This document shows positions 1-11,542 of a DNA stretch of 64,000 bases, in pieces (within the stretch, counting starts at the first letter, position 1; every line of letters starts with the position of its first letter). Under the pieces are notes generated by a model. That model searched no databases. It was not told where the DNA came from and saw only the letters and a list, made by a program, of their open reading frames with translations. The stretch covers positions 149,098 to 213,097 of the forward strand of contig JAQURG010000001.1 of assembly GCA_028715725.1 (NCBI GenBank). Direction: 5' to 3'. This DNA is from Methylococcales bacterium (lineage in GTDB: Bacteria; Pseudomonadota; Gammaproteobacteria; Methylococcales; Methylomonadaceae). The translations under genes and the position numbers were made by a program.

Positions 1-1187
<1,187 letters not shown>

Positions 1188-1272
1188 TTAAGTCTGCCTG
1201 CTGTCTGTGTTGTCTCGTATAAACGACCTTAATCGGAGGATAATAAATATCCTCCGACTGCTATCCTAAACC

Positions 1273-4200
1273 CTATTCTCGTTCCAATTCGATATTAACT
1301 GCCAGCGAACGGATTTCTTTAATTAACACATTAAAGGATTCGGGCATGCCTGCTTCCATTTTATGATCGCCATCGACAATGTTTTTATACATACGCGTTC
1401 TTCCTGTGACATCATCCGACTTAACAGTCAGCATTTCCTGCAAGGTATAGGCTGCACCGTAAGCTTCAAGCGCCCAGACTTCCATTTCACCAAAACGCTG
1501 ACCGCCGAACTGCGCCTTTCCGCCTAATGGCTGCTGAGTTACAAGACTATAAGGTCCTGTTGACCGCGCGTGCATTTTGTCATCAACCAAATGGTTCAAC
1601 TTCAACATGTACATGTAACCAACCGTTACTTCCCGCTCAAACGGCTCGCCAGTCAAGCCATCATAAAGCTTCACCTGTCCATGCTCAGGCAAATCCGCCA
1701 GCTTCAACATGGTACGAATATCTTCTTCACTCGCACCGTCAAATACAGGAGTCGCCATCGGCACACCGTCAACCAGATTAGCTGCCATTTCCAGAATTTC
1801 CTTATCAGATAATGAATCCAGGCTTTCCTTGCGGCCACTACTGTTATAAATTTTATCCAGATAGGTTCTGATTTCAGTTATTTTTGCCTTGGCTTCAAGC
1901 ATTTTACCTATCTTGATGCCCAGGCCTTTAGCTGCCCAGCCCAAATGGGTTTCCAAAACCTGCCCGACGTTCATCCGCGAAGGTACGCCCAATGGATTCA
2001 AAACAATATCCACCGGATTGCCGTCAGCGGTGTAAGGCATATCTTCAATTGGCCTGATCATGGAAATAACACCTTTATTTCCGTGACGACCCGCCATTTT
2101 ATCACCCGGCTGAATGCGTCTTTTAACCGCCAGATAAACCTTGACCATTTTCAGGACACCTGGCGCCAAATCATCACCCATAGTGATCTTCTTGCGTTTG
2201 ATGTCAAATTTTTCGTCAAAATCCTTTCTTTGCTGCTCGACCTGGGCCGCAACAGTTTCCAGCTGAAGATTAATATCTTCATCTTTCATTTTGATTTTTA
2301 ACCATTCCGAATGTCTTAAGCCATCCAGATAATCTTGCGTTATTTCAGTGCCGGCTTTCAACTGCCCGGGACCGGATTGCGCGACTTTGCCTACCAGCAG
2401 TTTTGCGACGCGGGCAAAAATATCCTCTTCGAGAATTTTAAGCTGGTCATCCAGATCCTTCCGGTAATGCTTGATTTCTTCCTGTTCAATATCAAGTGCG
2501 CGTTTATCTTTCTTTACGCCATCGCGGGTAAATACCTGTACATCAATAACTGTCCCTTCAATACTTCCGGGTACACGCAATGAAGTATCTTTTACATCAG
2601 CCGCTTTCTCACCAAATATTGCCCGCAGCAATTTTTCTTCCGGTGTTAATTGGGTCTCGCCTTTTGGCGTAACTTTACCGACCAGAATATCGCCGCCTTT
2701 GACTTCAGCACCGACATAAACAATGCCGGATTCATCAAGCTTCGACAAAGCTTCCTCGCTGACATTCGGGATATCGGCCGTAATTTCTTCCGGGCTATGC
2801 TTGGTATCGCGCGCCACACAGGTTTTTTCTTCAATATGGATCGTAGTAAAACGGTCTTCTTTGACGACGCGCTCGGATACCAGAATCGAATCTTCGAAGT
2901 TGTAACCATTCCAGGGCATAAACGCAACCAGCATATTCTGCCCCAGCGCCAATTCACCCATATCAGTGGATGGACCATCTGCGAGAATATCGCCTGCATT
3001 AACAATGTCGCCCGGCTTAACTAAAGGTTTTTGATTGATACAGGTATTCTGATTCGACCGTGTATATTTAGTCAGATTATAAATATCAACACCCGGCGCG
3101 CCCGTTTCGGTTTCCGTATCATTAACGCGCACTACGATTCTCGCCGCATCCACGGCTTCAATACTACCGCCGCGTGCTGCAACTACAGTTACTCCGGAAT
3201 CCTTTGCTACAGTTCTTTCCATACCCGTGCCCACCAGCGGCTTTTCAGCTCTTAATGTCGGAACCGCCTGACGCTGCATGTTTGAACCCATCAACGCACG
3301 GTTAGCGTCATCATGCTCAAGGAACGGAATAATGGATGCCGCAACCGAAACAATCTGTTTTGAAGATACATCCATATATTGCACAGTATCCGACATCGCC
3401 AAGGCAAATTCATCCTTATGGCGGCAAGATACCAGGCCTTCTACCAATTTCCCGTTCGCGTCTACGGCCACACTGGCCTGCGCAATAACAAATTCGCCTT
3501 CTTCAATAGCGGACAGGTAATCGACCTGGTCGGTCACTATGCCGCTGATCACTTTTCTATAAGGCGTTTCCAGAAAACCGTAGTTATTGGTGCGTGCATA
3601 AACCGACAAAGAGTTTATCAGGCCGATATTGGGGCCTTCAGGCGTTTCAATAGGGCAAACGCGACCATAATGCGTAGCATGTACGTCACGCACTTCAAAG
3701 CCTGCCCGTTCTCTTGCCAGACCGCCCGGTCCCAAGGCAGAAACCCGGCGTTTATGAGTTACTTGTGATAATGGATTATTTTGATCCATGAACTGTGACA
3801 ACTGGCTGGAGCCGAAAAATTCTTTTACAGCAGCAGATACCGGTTTTGCATTGATAATTTCCTGAGGCATCAAGCCTTCTGAGTCCGCCAGCGTTAAGCG
3901 CTCTTTTACTGCACGCTCCACTCTGACCAGACCCACGCGGAATTGATTTTCGATCATTTCCCCGACCGAACGCACACGCCTGTTGCCTAAATGATCAATA
4001 TCGTCAACAGTGCCGTTACCGTTGCGAATATTAATTAATTCCTTAAGGACATCAATAATATCTTCCCTGGTTAATGTGCCAGGCCCGGTCGTCTCTTCAC
4101 GCCCCAACCGACGATTAAACTTCATCCTGCCGACGGTAGAGAGATCATATCTTTCCTGGGCAAAGAACAAGTTCTGGAACAGATTTTCGGCGGACTCCCT

Positions 4201-5349
4201 GGTAGGCGGCTCGCCGGGACGCATCATACGATAGATTTCAACCAGCGCCTCCAGGGCATTAGTGGTTGTATCCAGCTTCATGGCATTACTGATGTAAGGT
4301 CCGTTATCCAGGTCATTTACAAACAGCGTATCAATTTCGGTAATGCCGCTTTCCATGCAACGCTCTATCAAGGTCGGAGTGATTTCATCATTAACATGAG
4401 CAATCACTTCGCCTGTACTTTGATCGATAAGGTTATGGCCCAGTATCTTGCCCAAGAGGTAATCTTTCGGCACTTCAATTTCAGTTAAACCGGACTTGAT
4501 TATTTCCCGAATATGTTTGGCAGTAATGCGGCGGCCTTCTTCTACCAGCACTTGACCATTATTCTTGATGTCGAACGCAGCGATTTCACCACGCATGCGC
4601 TCAGGAATAATATGAAACAGACATCGGTCAGCGGTTAAGGTAAATTTATTGGTTTCGAAGAAAATATTAATCATTTCCTCGTTATCGTATCCCAAACCTC
4701 TGAGTAAAATCGTGGCGGGTATTTTTCTGCGGCGATCAATTCGCACATAAACACAATCCTTGTGGTCAAATTCGAAATCCAGCCAGGAGCCGCGATAAGG
4801 AATTACCCGGGCATTAAATAATAATTTTCCTGACGAATGGGTCTTGCCCTTGTCGTGGTCAAAGAAAACACCTGGAGACCGGTGTAACTGAGACACTATA
4901 ACGCGCTCAGTACCATTGATAACAAAAGTACCGTTATCAGTCATCAGGGGCAGTTCGCCCATGTAAACTTCCTGCTCACGGATATCTTTGACGACTTTAG
5001 CATTGGCGGCAGCTTCTTTGTCATAAATAATCAGACGCACTAATACCCGCAAAGGAGCGGCATAAGTCGCACCTCTTTGTTGGCACTCTCTTACGTCAAA
5101 AGTAGGCTCCCCCAGTCGGTATTTTACATATTCCAGCACCGCATAGCCGGAGTGGCTTTCAATAGGAAAAACACTGGAGAAAGCTGCATGCAAACCATTA
5201 TCCACACGCTTTTCAGGCGCAACGCCCGACTGTAAAAAGTCGGCGTAGGAATTAATTTGAGTTGCCAAAAGATAGGGAACCTCAAGTACTTCAGTACTTT
5301 TCCCAAAGTTGTTTCGAATACGCTTTTTTTCGGTAAAAGAGTAGGACAT
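1273..5349 (-). CDS. rpoB: RNA polymerase beta subunit
   Basis: Beta subunit of RNA polymerase, about 1358 residues, close to the 1342 of E. coli. Visible conserved blocks are the rifampicin region ([20 protein letters not shown]), [19 protein letters not shown], the [13 protein letters not shown] active-site block and the C-terminal [18 protein letters not shown]. An ATG 24 bases further upstream is open in frame. I prefer the ATG at 5347-5349 because it gives [17 protein letters not shown], the family N-terminus, with GGAAG a few bases before it. The 145-base gap to rpoC and the hairpin upstream of rpoB are usual for this operon. In the rifampicin region I see the typical sensitive-type residues QFMDQNN and HKRR. 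Confidence 0.98.
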   Translation of the reverse strand: MSYSFTEKKRIRNNFGKSTEVLEVPYLLATQINSYADFLQSGVAPEKRVDNGLHAAFSSVFPIESHSGYAVLEYVKYRLGEPTFDVRECQQRGATYAAPLRVLVRLIIYDKEAAANAKVVKDIREQEVYMGELPLMTDNGTFVINGTERVIVSQLHRSPGVFFDHDKGKTHSSGKLLFNARVIPYRGSWLDFEFDHKDCVYVRIDRRRKIPATILLRGLGYDNEEMINIFFETNKFTLTADRCLFHIIPERMRGEIAAFDIKNNGQVLVEEGRRITAKHIREIIKSGLTEIEVPKDYLLGKILGHNLIDQSTGEVIAHVNDEITPTLIERCMESGITEIDTLFVNDLDNGPYISNAMKLDTTTNALEALVEIYRMMRPGEPPTRESAENLFQNLFFAQERYDLSTVGRMKFNRRLGREETTGPGTLTREDIIDVLKELINIRNGNGTVDDIDHLGNRRVRSVGEMIENQFRVGLVRVERAVKERLTLADSEGLMPQEIINAKPVSAAVKEFFGSSQLSQFMDQNNPLSQVTHKRRVSALGPGGLARERAGFEVRDVHATHYGRVCPIETPEGPNIGLINSLSVYARTNNYGFLETPYRKVISGIVTDQVDYLSAIEEGEFVIAQASVAVDANGKLVEGLVSCRHKDEFALAMSDTVQYMDVSSKQIVSVAASIIPFLEHDDANRALMGSNMQRQAVPTLRAEKPLVGTGMERTVAKDSGVTVVAARGGSIEAVDAARIVVRVNDTETETGAPGVDIYNLTKYTRSNQNTCINQKPLVKPGDIVNAGDILADGPSTDMGELALGQNMLVAFMPWNGYNFEDSILVSERVVKEDRFTTIHIEEKTCVARDTKHSPEEITADIPNVSEEALSKLDESGIVYVGAEVKGGDILVGKVTPKGETQLTPEEKLLRAIFGEKAADVKDTSLRVPGSIEGTVIDVQVFTRDGVKKDKRALDIEQEEIKHYRKDLDDQLKILEEDIFARVAKLLVGKVAQSGPGQLKAGTEITQDYLDGLRHSEWLKIKMKDEDINLQLETVAAQVEQQRKDFDEKFDIKRKKITMGDDLAPGVLKMVKVYLAVKRRIQPGDKMAGRHGNKGVISMIRPIEDMPYTADGNPVDIVLNPLGVPSRMNVGQVLETHLGWAAKGLGIKIGKMLEAKAKITEIRTYLDKIYNSSGRKESLDSLSDKEILEMAANLVDGVPMATPVFDGASEEDIRTMLKLADLPEHGQVKLYDGLTGEPFEREVTVGYMYMLKLNHLVDDKMHARSTGPYSLVTQQPLGGKAQFGGQRFGEMEVWALEAYGAAYTLQEMLTVKSDDVTGRTRMYKNIVDGDHKMEAGMPESFNVLIKEIRSLAVNIELERE

Positions 5350-5407
5350 ATCGCTTCCAAACCTTTTCGTCATGAATTGTTGCTACTGTGTATTTGTTAC
5401 AAACAGT

Positions 5408-5436
5408 AAAAGGCCGGCGCCATAAAGACGCCAGCC
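5408..5436 (-). terminator. Hairpin plus T-run between rplL and rpoB (attenuator/terminator)
   Basis: On the minus strand GGCTGGCGTC, loop TTTAT and GGCGCCGGCC form a 10-bp stem with two G-U pairs, followed by TTTT. It lies between the rplL stop and the rpoB start. E. coli has a partial attenuator at the same place that sets the ratio of ribosomal protein to RNA polymerase transcripts. The structure is read directly from the sequence; the partial-terminator role is inferred from E. coli. Confidence 0.65.
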
Positions 5437-5484
5437 CTATTTAAGCAGGAGGCTGTAAACAGCCCCTACACTTGAGCCATCGTT

Positions 5485-5853
5485 TTATTTAATTTCGACA
5501 GTAGCGCCGGCTTCAGCAAGCAGCTTTTTAACATTTTCAGCTTCAGCTTTAGGTATACCTTCTTTCAATACTGTAGGAACGCCTTCAACTGCATCCTTAG
5601 CTTCTTTTAAGCCTAAACCGGTAATGCCGCGTACTGTTTTAATAACAGTCACTTTATTTTCGCCAAAAGATGTCAAAATAACATCAAATTCTGTTTGCTC
5701 TTCAACTGCAGCGGCAGCCGCAGCAGGAGCAGCTACTGCAACAGCAGCAGCAGATACGCCGAATTTTTCTTCCATCGCTGAAATTAAATCAACGATTTCC
5801 ATAATGGTCATGTTAGAGACCGCTTCCAAGATATCGGCTTGTGAGATCGCCAT
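5485..5853 (-). CDS. rplL: 50S ribosomal protein L7/L12
   Basis: Acidic stalk protein of the large ribosomal subunit, 122 residues. It dimerises through its N-terminal domain, binds L10, and recruits translation GTPases such as EF-Tu through its C-terminal domain. The N-terminal helices ([18 protein letters not shown]), the flexible Ala/Val-rich hinge (residues about 35-52) and the C-terminal domain with [15 protein letters not shown] are all visible. It follows rplJ with 46 bases between the genes, and GAGGAAA precedes the start. It is the last ribosomal protein gene before the rpoB attenuator. Confidence 0.98.
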   Translation of the reverse strand: MAISQADILEAVSNMTIMEIVDLISAMEEKFGVSAAAVAVAAPAAAAAAVEEQTEFDVILTSFGENKVTVIKTVRGITGLGLKEAKDAVEGVPTVLKEGIPKAEAENVKKLLAEAGATVEIK

Positions 5854-5899
5854 TGTGTTTTCCTCTAAAATAATAGGTTTTAAACTGGGTAATAAATGC

Positions 5900-6397
5900 T
5901 TATGCGGCTTCTTGCATCTGATCTTTTACAGCAGCCAAAGTACGCACAAGTTTCTCGACAGGTGCTTTCATGACAGACATCAGCAAACTGATACCTTGGT
6001 CACGAGTAGGCAGACTTGCCAATCGCGCCAGTTCGGATCCATCAAATGCCTGACCGCCAATGGCAACAATCCTAGTGATTAACTTGTCATGCGTTTTGGC
6101 AAAATTATTGATCAAACGTCCGGCAGAACCAGGATCTTCCATAGAAAATGCAATCAATAAAGGACCGACCAGTCCATTTTGCATGCACTCAAATTCTGTT
6201 CCCGCGACAGCCCGTTTTGCTAGTGTATTTTTAACCACACGCAGATAAACGCCAGTCTCTCTCGCCGTTTTACGCAATTCCGTCAATTCCGTGACGGTTA
6301 AGCCACGATATTCTGCCGCAACGGCAGAATGCGCTTTTGCGGCGAATTGAGCTACTTCTTCTACGACGGCTTTTTTGCCGTCTAAATTTAGTGCCAC
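5900..6397 (-). CDS. rplJ: 50S ribosomal protein L10
   Basis: L10 anchors the L7/L12 stalk to 23S rRNA. The 165-residue product starts [19 protein letters not shown] and contains [20 protein letters not shown], typical of the family. The C-terminal helix that binds L7/L12 dimers is at about residues 130-160. In gammaproteobacteria the L10-L7/L12 complex represses its own translation by binding the leader RNA; such a leader is present just upstream (6398-6575). Length and operon position are normal. Confidence 0.97.
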   Translation of the reverse strand: MALNLDGKKAVVEEVAQFAAKAHSAVAAEYRGLTVTELTELRKTARETGVYLRVVKNTLAKRAVAGTEFECMQNGLVGPLLIAFSMEDPGSAGRLINNFAKTHDKLITRIVAIGGQAFDGSELARLASLPTRDQGISLLMSVMKAPVEKLVRTLAAVKDQMQEAA

Positions 6398-6575
6398 AGC
6401 TTAGCTCCGGTATTTTCTGGAGATTTCCAGAATTAATAAAACACATCCTTCCGGATGCCCCTTACGGCTCTTTTCCCCTCGTTAAGGTTCCAATTTCCGT
6501 CTGCGCAGGAAATTAAGTTTTACAACACCTGCGGTCTTTGACGGTTACCGAGTTAAACGGCAACCCAAAGTCTTT
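6398..6575 (-). promoter_or_regulatory. L10 leader (autoregulatory mRNA leader of rplJ)
   Basis: The 178-base gap between rplA and rplJ carries the conserved L10 leader core. On the minus strand CGCAGG (6528-6533) pairs with CCTGCG (6504-6509) around an internal GTGTTG...AACTTAAT segment, and is followed by CAGACGG. A second hairpin, CATCC-GGAA-GGATG, follows with a GNRA-type loop. In E. coli this leader is the binding site of the L10-L7/L12 complex. The stem and conserved bases are seen; the regulation is taken from the family. Confidence 0.72.
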
Positions 6576-7271
6576 TTAACTTGCAGTACTGCCGGGATCC
6601 AGCCACAAGCCAGGACCCATTGTTGAAGATAAGGTTATCTTTTTAATATAAACGCCTTTTGCAGCAGTCGGTTTTGCCTTTCTTAAATCAGCCAGCAAAG
6701 CTTCCAGATTACCTTGAATGGCAGCCTCGTCAAAATTTACCTTGCCGAGTGTGCAATGGATAATACCTGACTTATCAGTACGGTAACGTACTTGTCCTGA
6801 TTTTGCATTTTTTACTGCCGTTGCTACATCAGCCGTTACAGTGCCTACTTTAGGATTAGGCATTAAGCCTCTAGGTCCTAAAATTTGGCCCAATTGGCCC
6901 ACGACTCTCATCGCATCGGGCGACGCGATAACCACGTCAAAATTCATTTCACCTTTTTTAACCAGCTCGCCCAAGTCATCCATACCGACGATATCGGCGC
7001 CTGCTTCTCTTGCAGCATCAGCGTTAGGGCCTTGAGTAAACACCGCTACGCGAACTGTTTTACCGGTACCATTCGGAAGCACGGTTGCACCCCGCACGTT
7101 TTGATCTGATTTACGCGGATCCACACCCAGATTAACGCTGACATCAATGGCTTCATTAAATTTTGCAGTACTGAATTCCTTCAATAGCTGAACGGCTTCA
7201 GTAACAGAGTACTGCTTGGTTCTTTCAACCTTGCTTTTAATGAGTTTTGCTTTTTTTGACAACTTGGCCAT
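6576..7271 (-). CDS. rplA: 50S ribosomal protein L1
   Basis: L1 forms the mobile L1 stalk near the ribosomal E site and in many bacteria represses the L11-L1 operon. The 231-residue product shows [16 protein letters not shown] at the N-terminus and the family signature [14 protein letters not shown] in the middle. Its ATG overlaps the rplK stop by one base (TAATG), so the two are very likely translationally coupled. The C-terminus ends [15 protein letters not shown]. Confidence 0.97.
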   Translation of the reverse strand: MAKLSKKAKLIKSKVERTKQYSVTEAVQLLKEFSTAKFNEAIDVSVNLGVDPRKSDQNVRGATVLPNGTGKTVRVAVFTQGPNADAAREAGADIVGMDDLGELVKKGEMNFDVVIASPDAMRVVGQLGQILGPRGLMPNPKVGTVTADVATAVKNAKSGQVRYRTDKSGIIHCTLGKVNFDEAAIQGNLEALLADLRKAKPTAAKGVYIKKITLSSTMGPGLWLDPGSTAS

Positions 7272-7702
7272 TATAATCCCTCCACATTCAGGCCCATGCT
7301 GCGCGCACTGCCTGCAATTGTTTTTACTGCTGCCTCAAGATTTGCGGCATTCAAATCTTCCGTTTTTGTTTTAGCGATCTCTTCTAATTGAGCCAGAGTC
7401 ACTGTGCCTACTTTTTTGGTGTTTGGATTGCTGCTACCGCTTTTTATACCTGCTGCTTTCTTCAGCAGAATTGAAGCCGGAGGTGTTTTGGTAATAAAAG
7501 TAAAGCTTCGATCGCTATAAACCGTAATAACAACGGGCAAAGGCAGACCCTTTTCCACGTCCTGGGTTTTTGCATTAAACGCCTTGCAAAACTCCATAAT
7601 ATTAACGCCACGCTGACCTAATGCCGGACCTACCGGAGGACTTGGATTTGCTTCACCTGCTTTTACTTGCAGCTTTATATATGCCGTTATCTTTTTTGCC
7701 AT
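7271..7702 (-). CDS. rplK: 50S ribosomal protein L11
   Basis: L11 binds the GTPase-associated region of 23S rRNA and is needed for RelA activation in the stringent response. The 143-residue product has the N-terminal domain with [20 protein letters not shown] and the C-terminal rRNA-binding domain with the family signature near residue 125 ([13 protein letters not shown]). It overlaps rplA by one base. Upstream is a 102-base gap with a hairpin and T-run that separates it from nusG, so rplK probably has its own promoter there, although I cannot pick out a clear one. Confidence 0.97.
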   Translation of the reverse strand: MAKKITAYIKLQVKAGEANPSPPVGPALGQRGVNIMEFCKAFNAKTQDVEKGLPLPVVITVYSDRSFTFITKTPPASILLKKAAGIKSGSSNPNTKKVGTVTLAQLEEIAKTKTEDLNAANLEAAVKTIAGSARSMGLNVEGL

Positions 7703-7750
7703 TTTTTACTCCAATATGGGTACAAGCGCTTTTCAGCTCCCCCTAGACAC

Positions 7751-7780
7751 AAAAATCCCTGCCTTATTCAGACAGAGATT
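7751..7780 (-). terminator. Intrinsic terminator-like hairpin between nusG and rplK
   Basis: On the minus strand AATCTCTGTCT and AGGCAGGGATT can form an 11-bp stem, with several G-U pairs, around loop GAATA, followed directly by TTT. It lies just downstream of nusG. The same position in E. coli separates secE-nusG from the rplK operon. The fold was judged by eye; no folding energy was computed. Confidence 0.6.
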
Positions 7781-7804
7781 CAATTAATACCAAGCGCTTA
7801 AATA

Positions 7805-8338
7805 TTAGCTTTTTTCAACCTGACTAAAGCCCAACTCAACAGAGGTTGAACGACCGAATATAAGCACAGAAATCTTTAATTTATTTTTTTCGTAATTAAC
7901 TTCTTCGACAACACCATTAAAATCCTTAAACGGCCCATCAATTACTCTTATCACTTCGCCAGCTTCAAATAGAATCTTGGGACGAGGCTTGTTTACACCT
8001 TCTTCGACTCTGTTGAGGATTGCCATAGCCTCTTTTTCAGATATAGGCGCAGGCCGGTCCGATGTTCCTCCAATAAAACCCAGCACTTTGGGAACATCTT
8101 TAACCAAATGCCAAGTTTCATCAGTCAATTCCATCTGCACGAGCACATAACCGGGAAAGAATTTTCTTTCACTTTTACGTTGCTGACCCATACGCATCTC
8201 GACAATTTCTTCCGTAGGAACCAGAATCTTGCCAAAATATTGCTCCAGACCTTCTCTCTTAATCCTTTCTTCCAATGCCTGCTTAACTTTATTTTCAAAA
8301 TTTGAATAGGCATGCACAACATACCAGCGAAGAGCCAT
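7805..8338 (-). CDS. nusG: Transcription termination/antitermination factor NusG
   Basis: NusG binds the RNA polymerase clamp and links it to Rho or to the ribosome. The 177-residue protein has the NGN domain ([20 protein letters not shown] to about residue 115) and a C-terminal KOW domain ([20 protein letters not shown]). The motif FPGYVLVQM is visible. The gene begins four bases after the secE stop, so the pair form a single unit. Length is normal for proteobacteria. Confidence 0.98.
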   Translation of the reverse strand: MALRWYVVHAYSNFENKVKQALEERIKREGLEQYFGKILVPTEEIVEMRMGQQRKSERKFFPGYVLVQMELTDETWHLVKDVPKVLGFIGGTSDRPAPISEKEAMAILNRVEEGVNKPRPKILFEAGEVIRVIDGPFKDFNGVVEEVNYEKNKLKISVLIFGRSTSVELGFSQVEKS

Positions 8339-8342
8339 CCTG

Positions 8343-8720
8343 TTACCCGCCTTGATTGGTTAAAAGACGCACACCCCAAAACAGGAACATATCCAGAAGC
8401 CACAGAATCAACCCCACAATAAACACCATCGCAAAGACCAGCAATGTAGTGCGCATAGTTTCTTCACGAGTAGGCCAAACGACTTTTCTAACCTCCATCT
8501 TCGACTCCAGAACAAAACTCAAAACAGCGCGACCTATATCCGTTGTCAGCATCATGCCCAGCACTATCGCAACTATTACTATCAAACCCAGAACCCGATA
8601 CAGGAGCTGAACTTCTGAAAAATAATAAAACGCAGCCACGCCCGCAATCACAAAAACTACGGATAAAACCTGCTTAACAACATCAAAAACCGGTGTCGAT
8701 GCTTCTGCTTGAGTATTCAT
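8343..8720 (-). CDS. secE: Preprotein translocase subunit SecE
   Basis: SecE clamps SecY in the inner-membrane protein translocase. From the ATG at 8718-8720 the protein is 125 residues with three hydrophobic segments: two near residues 15-55 and one near 95-115. This is the longer three-helix gammaproteobacterial form. The conserved amphipathic stretch with [12 protein letters not shown] precedes the last helix. A longer in-frame start at 8798 would run through the tRNA-Trp gene and is rejected. Confidence 0.95.
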   Translation of the reverse strand: MNTQAEASTPVFDVVKQVLSVVFVIAGVAAFYYFSEVQLLYRVLGLIVIVAIVLGMMLTTDIGRAVLSFVLESKMEVRKVVWPTREETMRTTLLVFAMVFIVGLILWLLDMFLFWGVRLLTNQGG

Positions 8721-8768
8721 TATGTTATTTATTATGAAAACAGATAATATTGAGTGTTTAAATCTGAA

Positions 8769-8844
8769 TGGCAGGCCAGGAGGGTCTCGAACCCCCAACC
8801 AGCGGTTTTGGAGACCGCCATTCTACCAATTGAACTACTGACCT
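8769..8844 (-). tRNA. tRNA-Trp (anticodon CCA)
   Basis: A 76-base cloverleaf read on the minus strand, from AGGTCAG to CTGGCCT-G-CCA. The anticodon loop is CTCCAAA with anticodon CCA. The T-loop GTTCGAG is present and the CCA tail is encoded. It lies between tuf and secE, where E. coli-type operons also carry trpT-like genes. Confidence 0.96.
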
Positions 8845-8892
8845 ATTCAGACAAACTTTACAGAACTTGCTATATTATACTACTTTTAATCA

Positions 8893-10083
8893 TTATTCAA
8901 CTATAGATGCAACAACGCCCGCACCAACAGTACGACCACCTTCACGGATTGCGAAGCGCAAACCCTCTTCCATTGCGATCGGAGAAATCAACTTGACTTT
9001 CACCGAAATATTATCGCCCGGCATCACCATTTCAACGCCTTCCGGCAGATCAACCGCACCGGTGACATCAGTGGTTCTAAAGTAGAACTGGGGACGATAG
9101 CCATTAAAGAAAGGCGTATGACGTCCGCCTTCGTCTTTTGACAAGACATAAATTTCAGCATTAAAATGCGCATGCGGTTTGATGGTGCCTTTATGAGCCA
9201 ATACCTGTCCACGCTCAACGTCGTCTCTTTTGGTGCCTCTTAACAGCAGACCCACGTTATCGCCGGCTTCACCCTGATCCAGCAATTTACGGAACATTTC
9301 CACACCGGTAACGGTGGTGGTGACGGTCGGACGGATACCGACAATTTCAACTTCCTGACCTACCTTGATCACGCCGCGCTCAATACGACCCGTCACCACG
9401 GTGCCACGGCCTGAAATCGAGAATACGTCTTCAATCGGCATCAGGAAAGCGCCGTCAACGGCTCTTTCAGGCAATGGGATATAGCTGTCCAGCGCTTCAA
9501 CCAGTCTGACCACTGACGGCATGCCGATATCGCTTTCATCGCCTTGCAATGCCAGCAGGGCTGAACCTTTAATGATCGGGGTGTCATCGCCAGGAAATTC
9601 ATACATATCCAGCAATTCTCTGAGTTCCATTTCAACCAGTTCGATCAACTCTTCATCGTCAACCATATCGGCTTTGTTCAGGAACACCACGATGTAAGGC
9701 ACGCCGACCTGTCTTGATAACAGGATGTGCTCTCTGGTTTGCGGCATCGGGCCGTCAGCGGCGGAACAAACGAGAATCGCGCCGTCCATTTGCGCCGCAC
9801 CGGTGATCATGTTTTTGACATAGTCAGCATGGCCTGGGCAGTCAACGTGTGCATAATGGCGGGCCGCTGATTCATATTCCACGTGCGAGGTCGCAATGGT
9901 AATACCACGCGCACGCTCTTCAGGTGCATTATCAATCTGATCAAACGCTTTAACAGCACCACCGTGCAATTTAGCCATAACAGTGGTTAAAGCAGCAGTA
10001 AGCGTTGTCTTGCCGTGGTCAACGTGTCCGATTGTACCTACGTTTACGTGCGGCTTACTGCGTGAAAATTTTTCTTTGGCCAT
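8893..10083 (-). CDS. tuf: Translation elongation factor Tu
   Basis: EF-Tu delivers aminoacyl-tRNA to the ribosome as a GTPase. The 396-residue protein has the P-loop GHVDHGKT at residues 19-26, switch [14 protein letters not shown] (the NKXD guanine-binding motif) and the beta-barrel domains 2 and 3 ([19 protein letters not shown]). It is embedded between tRNA-Thr and tRNA-Trp, the tufB-type arrangement. AGGTGTG lies upstream of the ATG. A second tuf near fusA is likely elsewhere but is not in the window. Confidence 0.98.
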   Translation of the reverse strand: MAKEKFSRSKPHVNVGTIGHVDHGKTTLTAALTTVMAKLHGGAVKAFDQIDNAPEERARGITIATSHVEYESAARHYAHVDCPGHADYVKNMITGAAQMDGAILVCSAADGPMPQTREHILLSRQVGVPYIVVFLNKADMVDDEELIELVEMELRELLDMYEFPGDDTPIIKGSALLALQGDESDIGMPSVVRLVEALDSYIPLPERAVDGAFLMPIEDVFSISGRGTVVTGRIERGVIKVGQEVEIVGIRPTVTTTVTGVEMFRKLLDQGEAGDNVGLLLRGTKRDDVERGQVLAHKGTIKPHAHFNAEIYVLSKDEGGRHTPFFNGYRPQFYFRTTDVTGAVDLPEGVEMVMPGDNISVKVKLISPIAMEEGLRFAIREGGRTVGAGVVASIVE

Positions 10084-10114
10084 GAATCACACCTAATAAC
10101 AATCATAATACAAT

Positions 10115-10190
<76 letters not shown>

Positions 10191-10205
10191 TTAATCTCAG
10201 AAATA

Positions 10206-10279
10206 TGGAGCGGGTGATGGGAATCGAACCCACGTGATCAGCTTGGAAGGCTGGAGTTCTACCATTGAACTACACCCGC
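10206..10279 (-). tRNA. tRNA-Gly (anticodon TCC)
   Basis: A 74-base cloverleaf on the minus strand with acceptor GCGGGTG/CACCCGC and an encoded CCA. The anticodon loop CTTCCAA gives TCC. The T-arm is GTGGGTTCGATTCCCAT. It is the middle tRNA of the Tyr-Gly-Thr-tuf transcript. Confidence 0.96.
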
Positions 10280-10298
10280 AGATTAATTTTATTCGAGA

Positions 10299-10383
10299 TG
10301 GTGGAGGGGGGAGGATTCGAACCTCCGAAGGCAGAGCCGGCAGATTTACAGTCTGATCCCTTTGGCCGCTCGGGAACCCCTCC
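10299..10383 (-). tRNA. tRNA-Tyr (anticodon GTA)
   Basis: An 85-base class II tRNA on the minus strand with acceptor GGAGGGG/CCCCTCC, a long variable arm and an encoded CCA. The anticodon loop ACTGTAAAT gives GTA. It is the first gene downstream of the consensus promoter at 10403-10431. Confidence 0.96.
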
Positions 10384-10402
10384 TATATCGGGTAAGCTCG
10401 CT

Positions 10403-10431
10403 ATTATCTTGTAACAAATAGCTGCTGTCAA
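10403..10431 (-). promoter_or_regulatory. Sigma-70 promoter of the tRNA-tuf operon
   Basis: On the minus strand a perfect -35 TTGACA (10426-10431) and a -10 GATAAT (10403-10408) are separated by exactly 17 bases. The next bases, AGCGAGC, form a GC-rich discriminator as in stringently controlled stable-RNA promoters. Transcription should start near 10396, about 13 bases before tRNA-Tyr. Confidence 0.85.
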
Positions 10432-10507
10432 ATAGTTATTTAACTCATTTTCAATGGAAGAGCCTGACGCAGTATTTTATTGCGGGTCAAACTGAATATT
10501 GAAACTT

Positions 10508-10521
10508 TGGAAGTACTTCCA
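10508..10521. repeat. Perfect 14-bp palindrome TGGAAGTACTTCCA
   Basis: TGGAAGTACTTCCA reads the same on both strands. It lies between the gloB stop and the tRNA-Tyr promoter, about 77 bases upstream of the -35 element. It could be an operator or an upstream factor site. It does not match the LexA consensus, which requires CTG-N10-CAG. Confidence 0.4.
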
Positions 10522-10606
10522 GAATAGATATCACTTGCTTATCATTAACACACACATAAAACACAAGCTCTGTTTTAGAATGAGCTACTGCTCCATCGAC
10601 TTAAAC

Positions 10607-11371
10607 TTAAAACCGATCTTTTAAGCGCCTGACTTCTGCAAAAACTTCTACCGATTTGCTATTTGTCATATTTATCACAGATCGCAATGCCAGGCTATCT
10701 TCCCTTAAAAAGGGATTAGTTGCCAACTCCTGTTCTATCGTTGACGGTACTGTGGGCAAGTGTTTTTCCCGCAGTTGATTGATGACCTCCATTCTTTGCT
10801 GCAACTGCGGATTATCAGGCTCCACGCTTAAAGCAAACCGGCCATTAGCTTGCGTATACTCATGAGTGCAATAGATCCGGGTGGATGCGGGCAAAGCTTT
10901 TAATTTTTGCAGAGAACTCCACATTTGTTCAGCAGTGCCTTCAAACAGGCGACCGCAGCCCATTGCAAACAAGGTATCCCCGCAGAACAGGACCTCATCT
11001 TCAGCAAAATAATAAACAATATGGCCGCTGGTATGCCCCGGAGTCGAAATGACTCTGGCCCTGCAGGCGCCTAGCATAATGATATCCCCTTCACTGACAC
11101 CTGCATTAATACCCGGAATTCGATCCCGATCTGACTGGGCAGCAATAATTTTGCATCCGGTTTTTTCTTTCAGCTCAAGATTACCGCCAACATGATCCCA
11201 ATGGTGATGGGTATTCAGAATGCAGGTAAGCCGCCAGTCCTTTTCATTCAGAATATCGAGAACCGGCTGCGCAAGAGCGGGGTCGACAACAGCTGTTTCA
11301 CCTGACAGAGGCTCATGAACAAGATAAATATAATTATCGGTCAAAACGGGGATCTGTATGATTGTTAACAT
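10607..11371 (-). CDS. gloB: Hydroxyacylglutathione hydrolase (glyoxalase II)
   Basis: Hydrolyses S-D-lactoylglutathione to D-lactate and glutathione, the second step of methylglyoxal detoxification. The metallo-beta-lactamase metal-binding motif THHHWDH is at residues 54-60. Further metal ligands lie in TPGHTSGH and in FCGDTLF. From the ATG at 11369-11371 the protein is 254 residues, like E. coli GloB (251). A longer in-frame start at 11464 adds 31 residues with no family counterpart, and I reject it. The stretch 10384-10606 downstream holds the tRNA promoter. Confidence 0.94.
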   Translation of the reverse strand: MLTIIQIPVLTDNYIYLVHEPLSGETAVVDPALAQPVLDILNEKDWRLTCILNTHHHWDHVGGNLELKEKTGCKIIAAQSDRDRIPGINAGVSEGDIIMLGACRARVISTPGHTSGHIVYYFAEDEVLFCGDTLFAMGCGRLFEGTAEQMWSSLQKLKALPASTRIYCTHEYTQANGRFALSVEPDNPQLQQRMEVINQLREKHLPTVPSTIEQELATNPFLREDSLALRSVINMTNSKSVEVFAEVRRLKDRF

Positions 11372-11542
11372 CTTTCTGACCCAAGCAATTAGATGGACAT
11401 ATAAAGAGCTTGTGTTACGACAAACCAGGCTTAACATTATCGTTTCGCCATAACTTTTAATCACTCTTAAAAGAACTTTGACGCTTAATCATATCCTGTT
11501 TTTAGAGGCTGCGGCTTCTCTATTTCGACTATTTTGGGTATT

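Noticed and set aside
8721..8798. N-terminal extension of secE
   Set aside because: It would be translated from the tRNA-Trp gene and has no family counterpart.
10508..10521. LexA box
   Set aside because: The palindrome lacks the CTG-N10-CAG half-sites.
11372..11464. 31-residue N-terminal extension of gloB
   Set aside because: The family N-terminus aligns at the ATG at 11369-11371.
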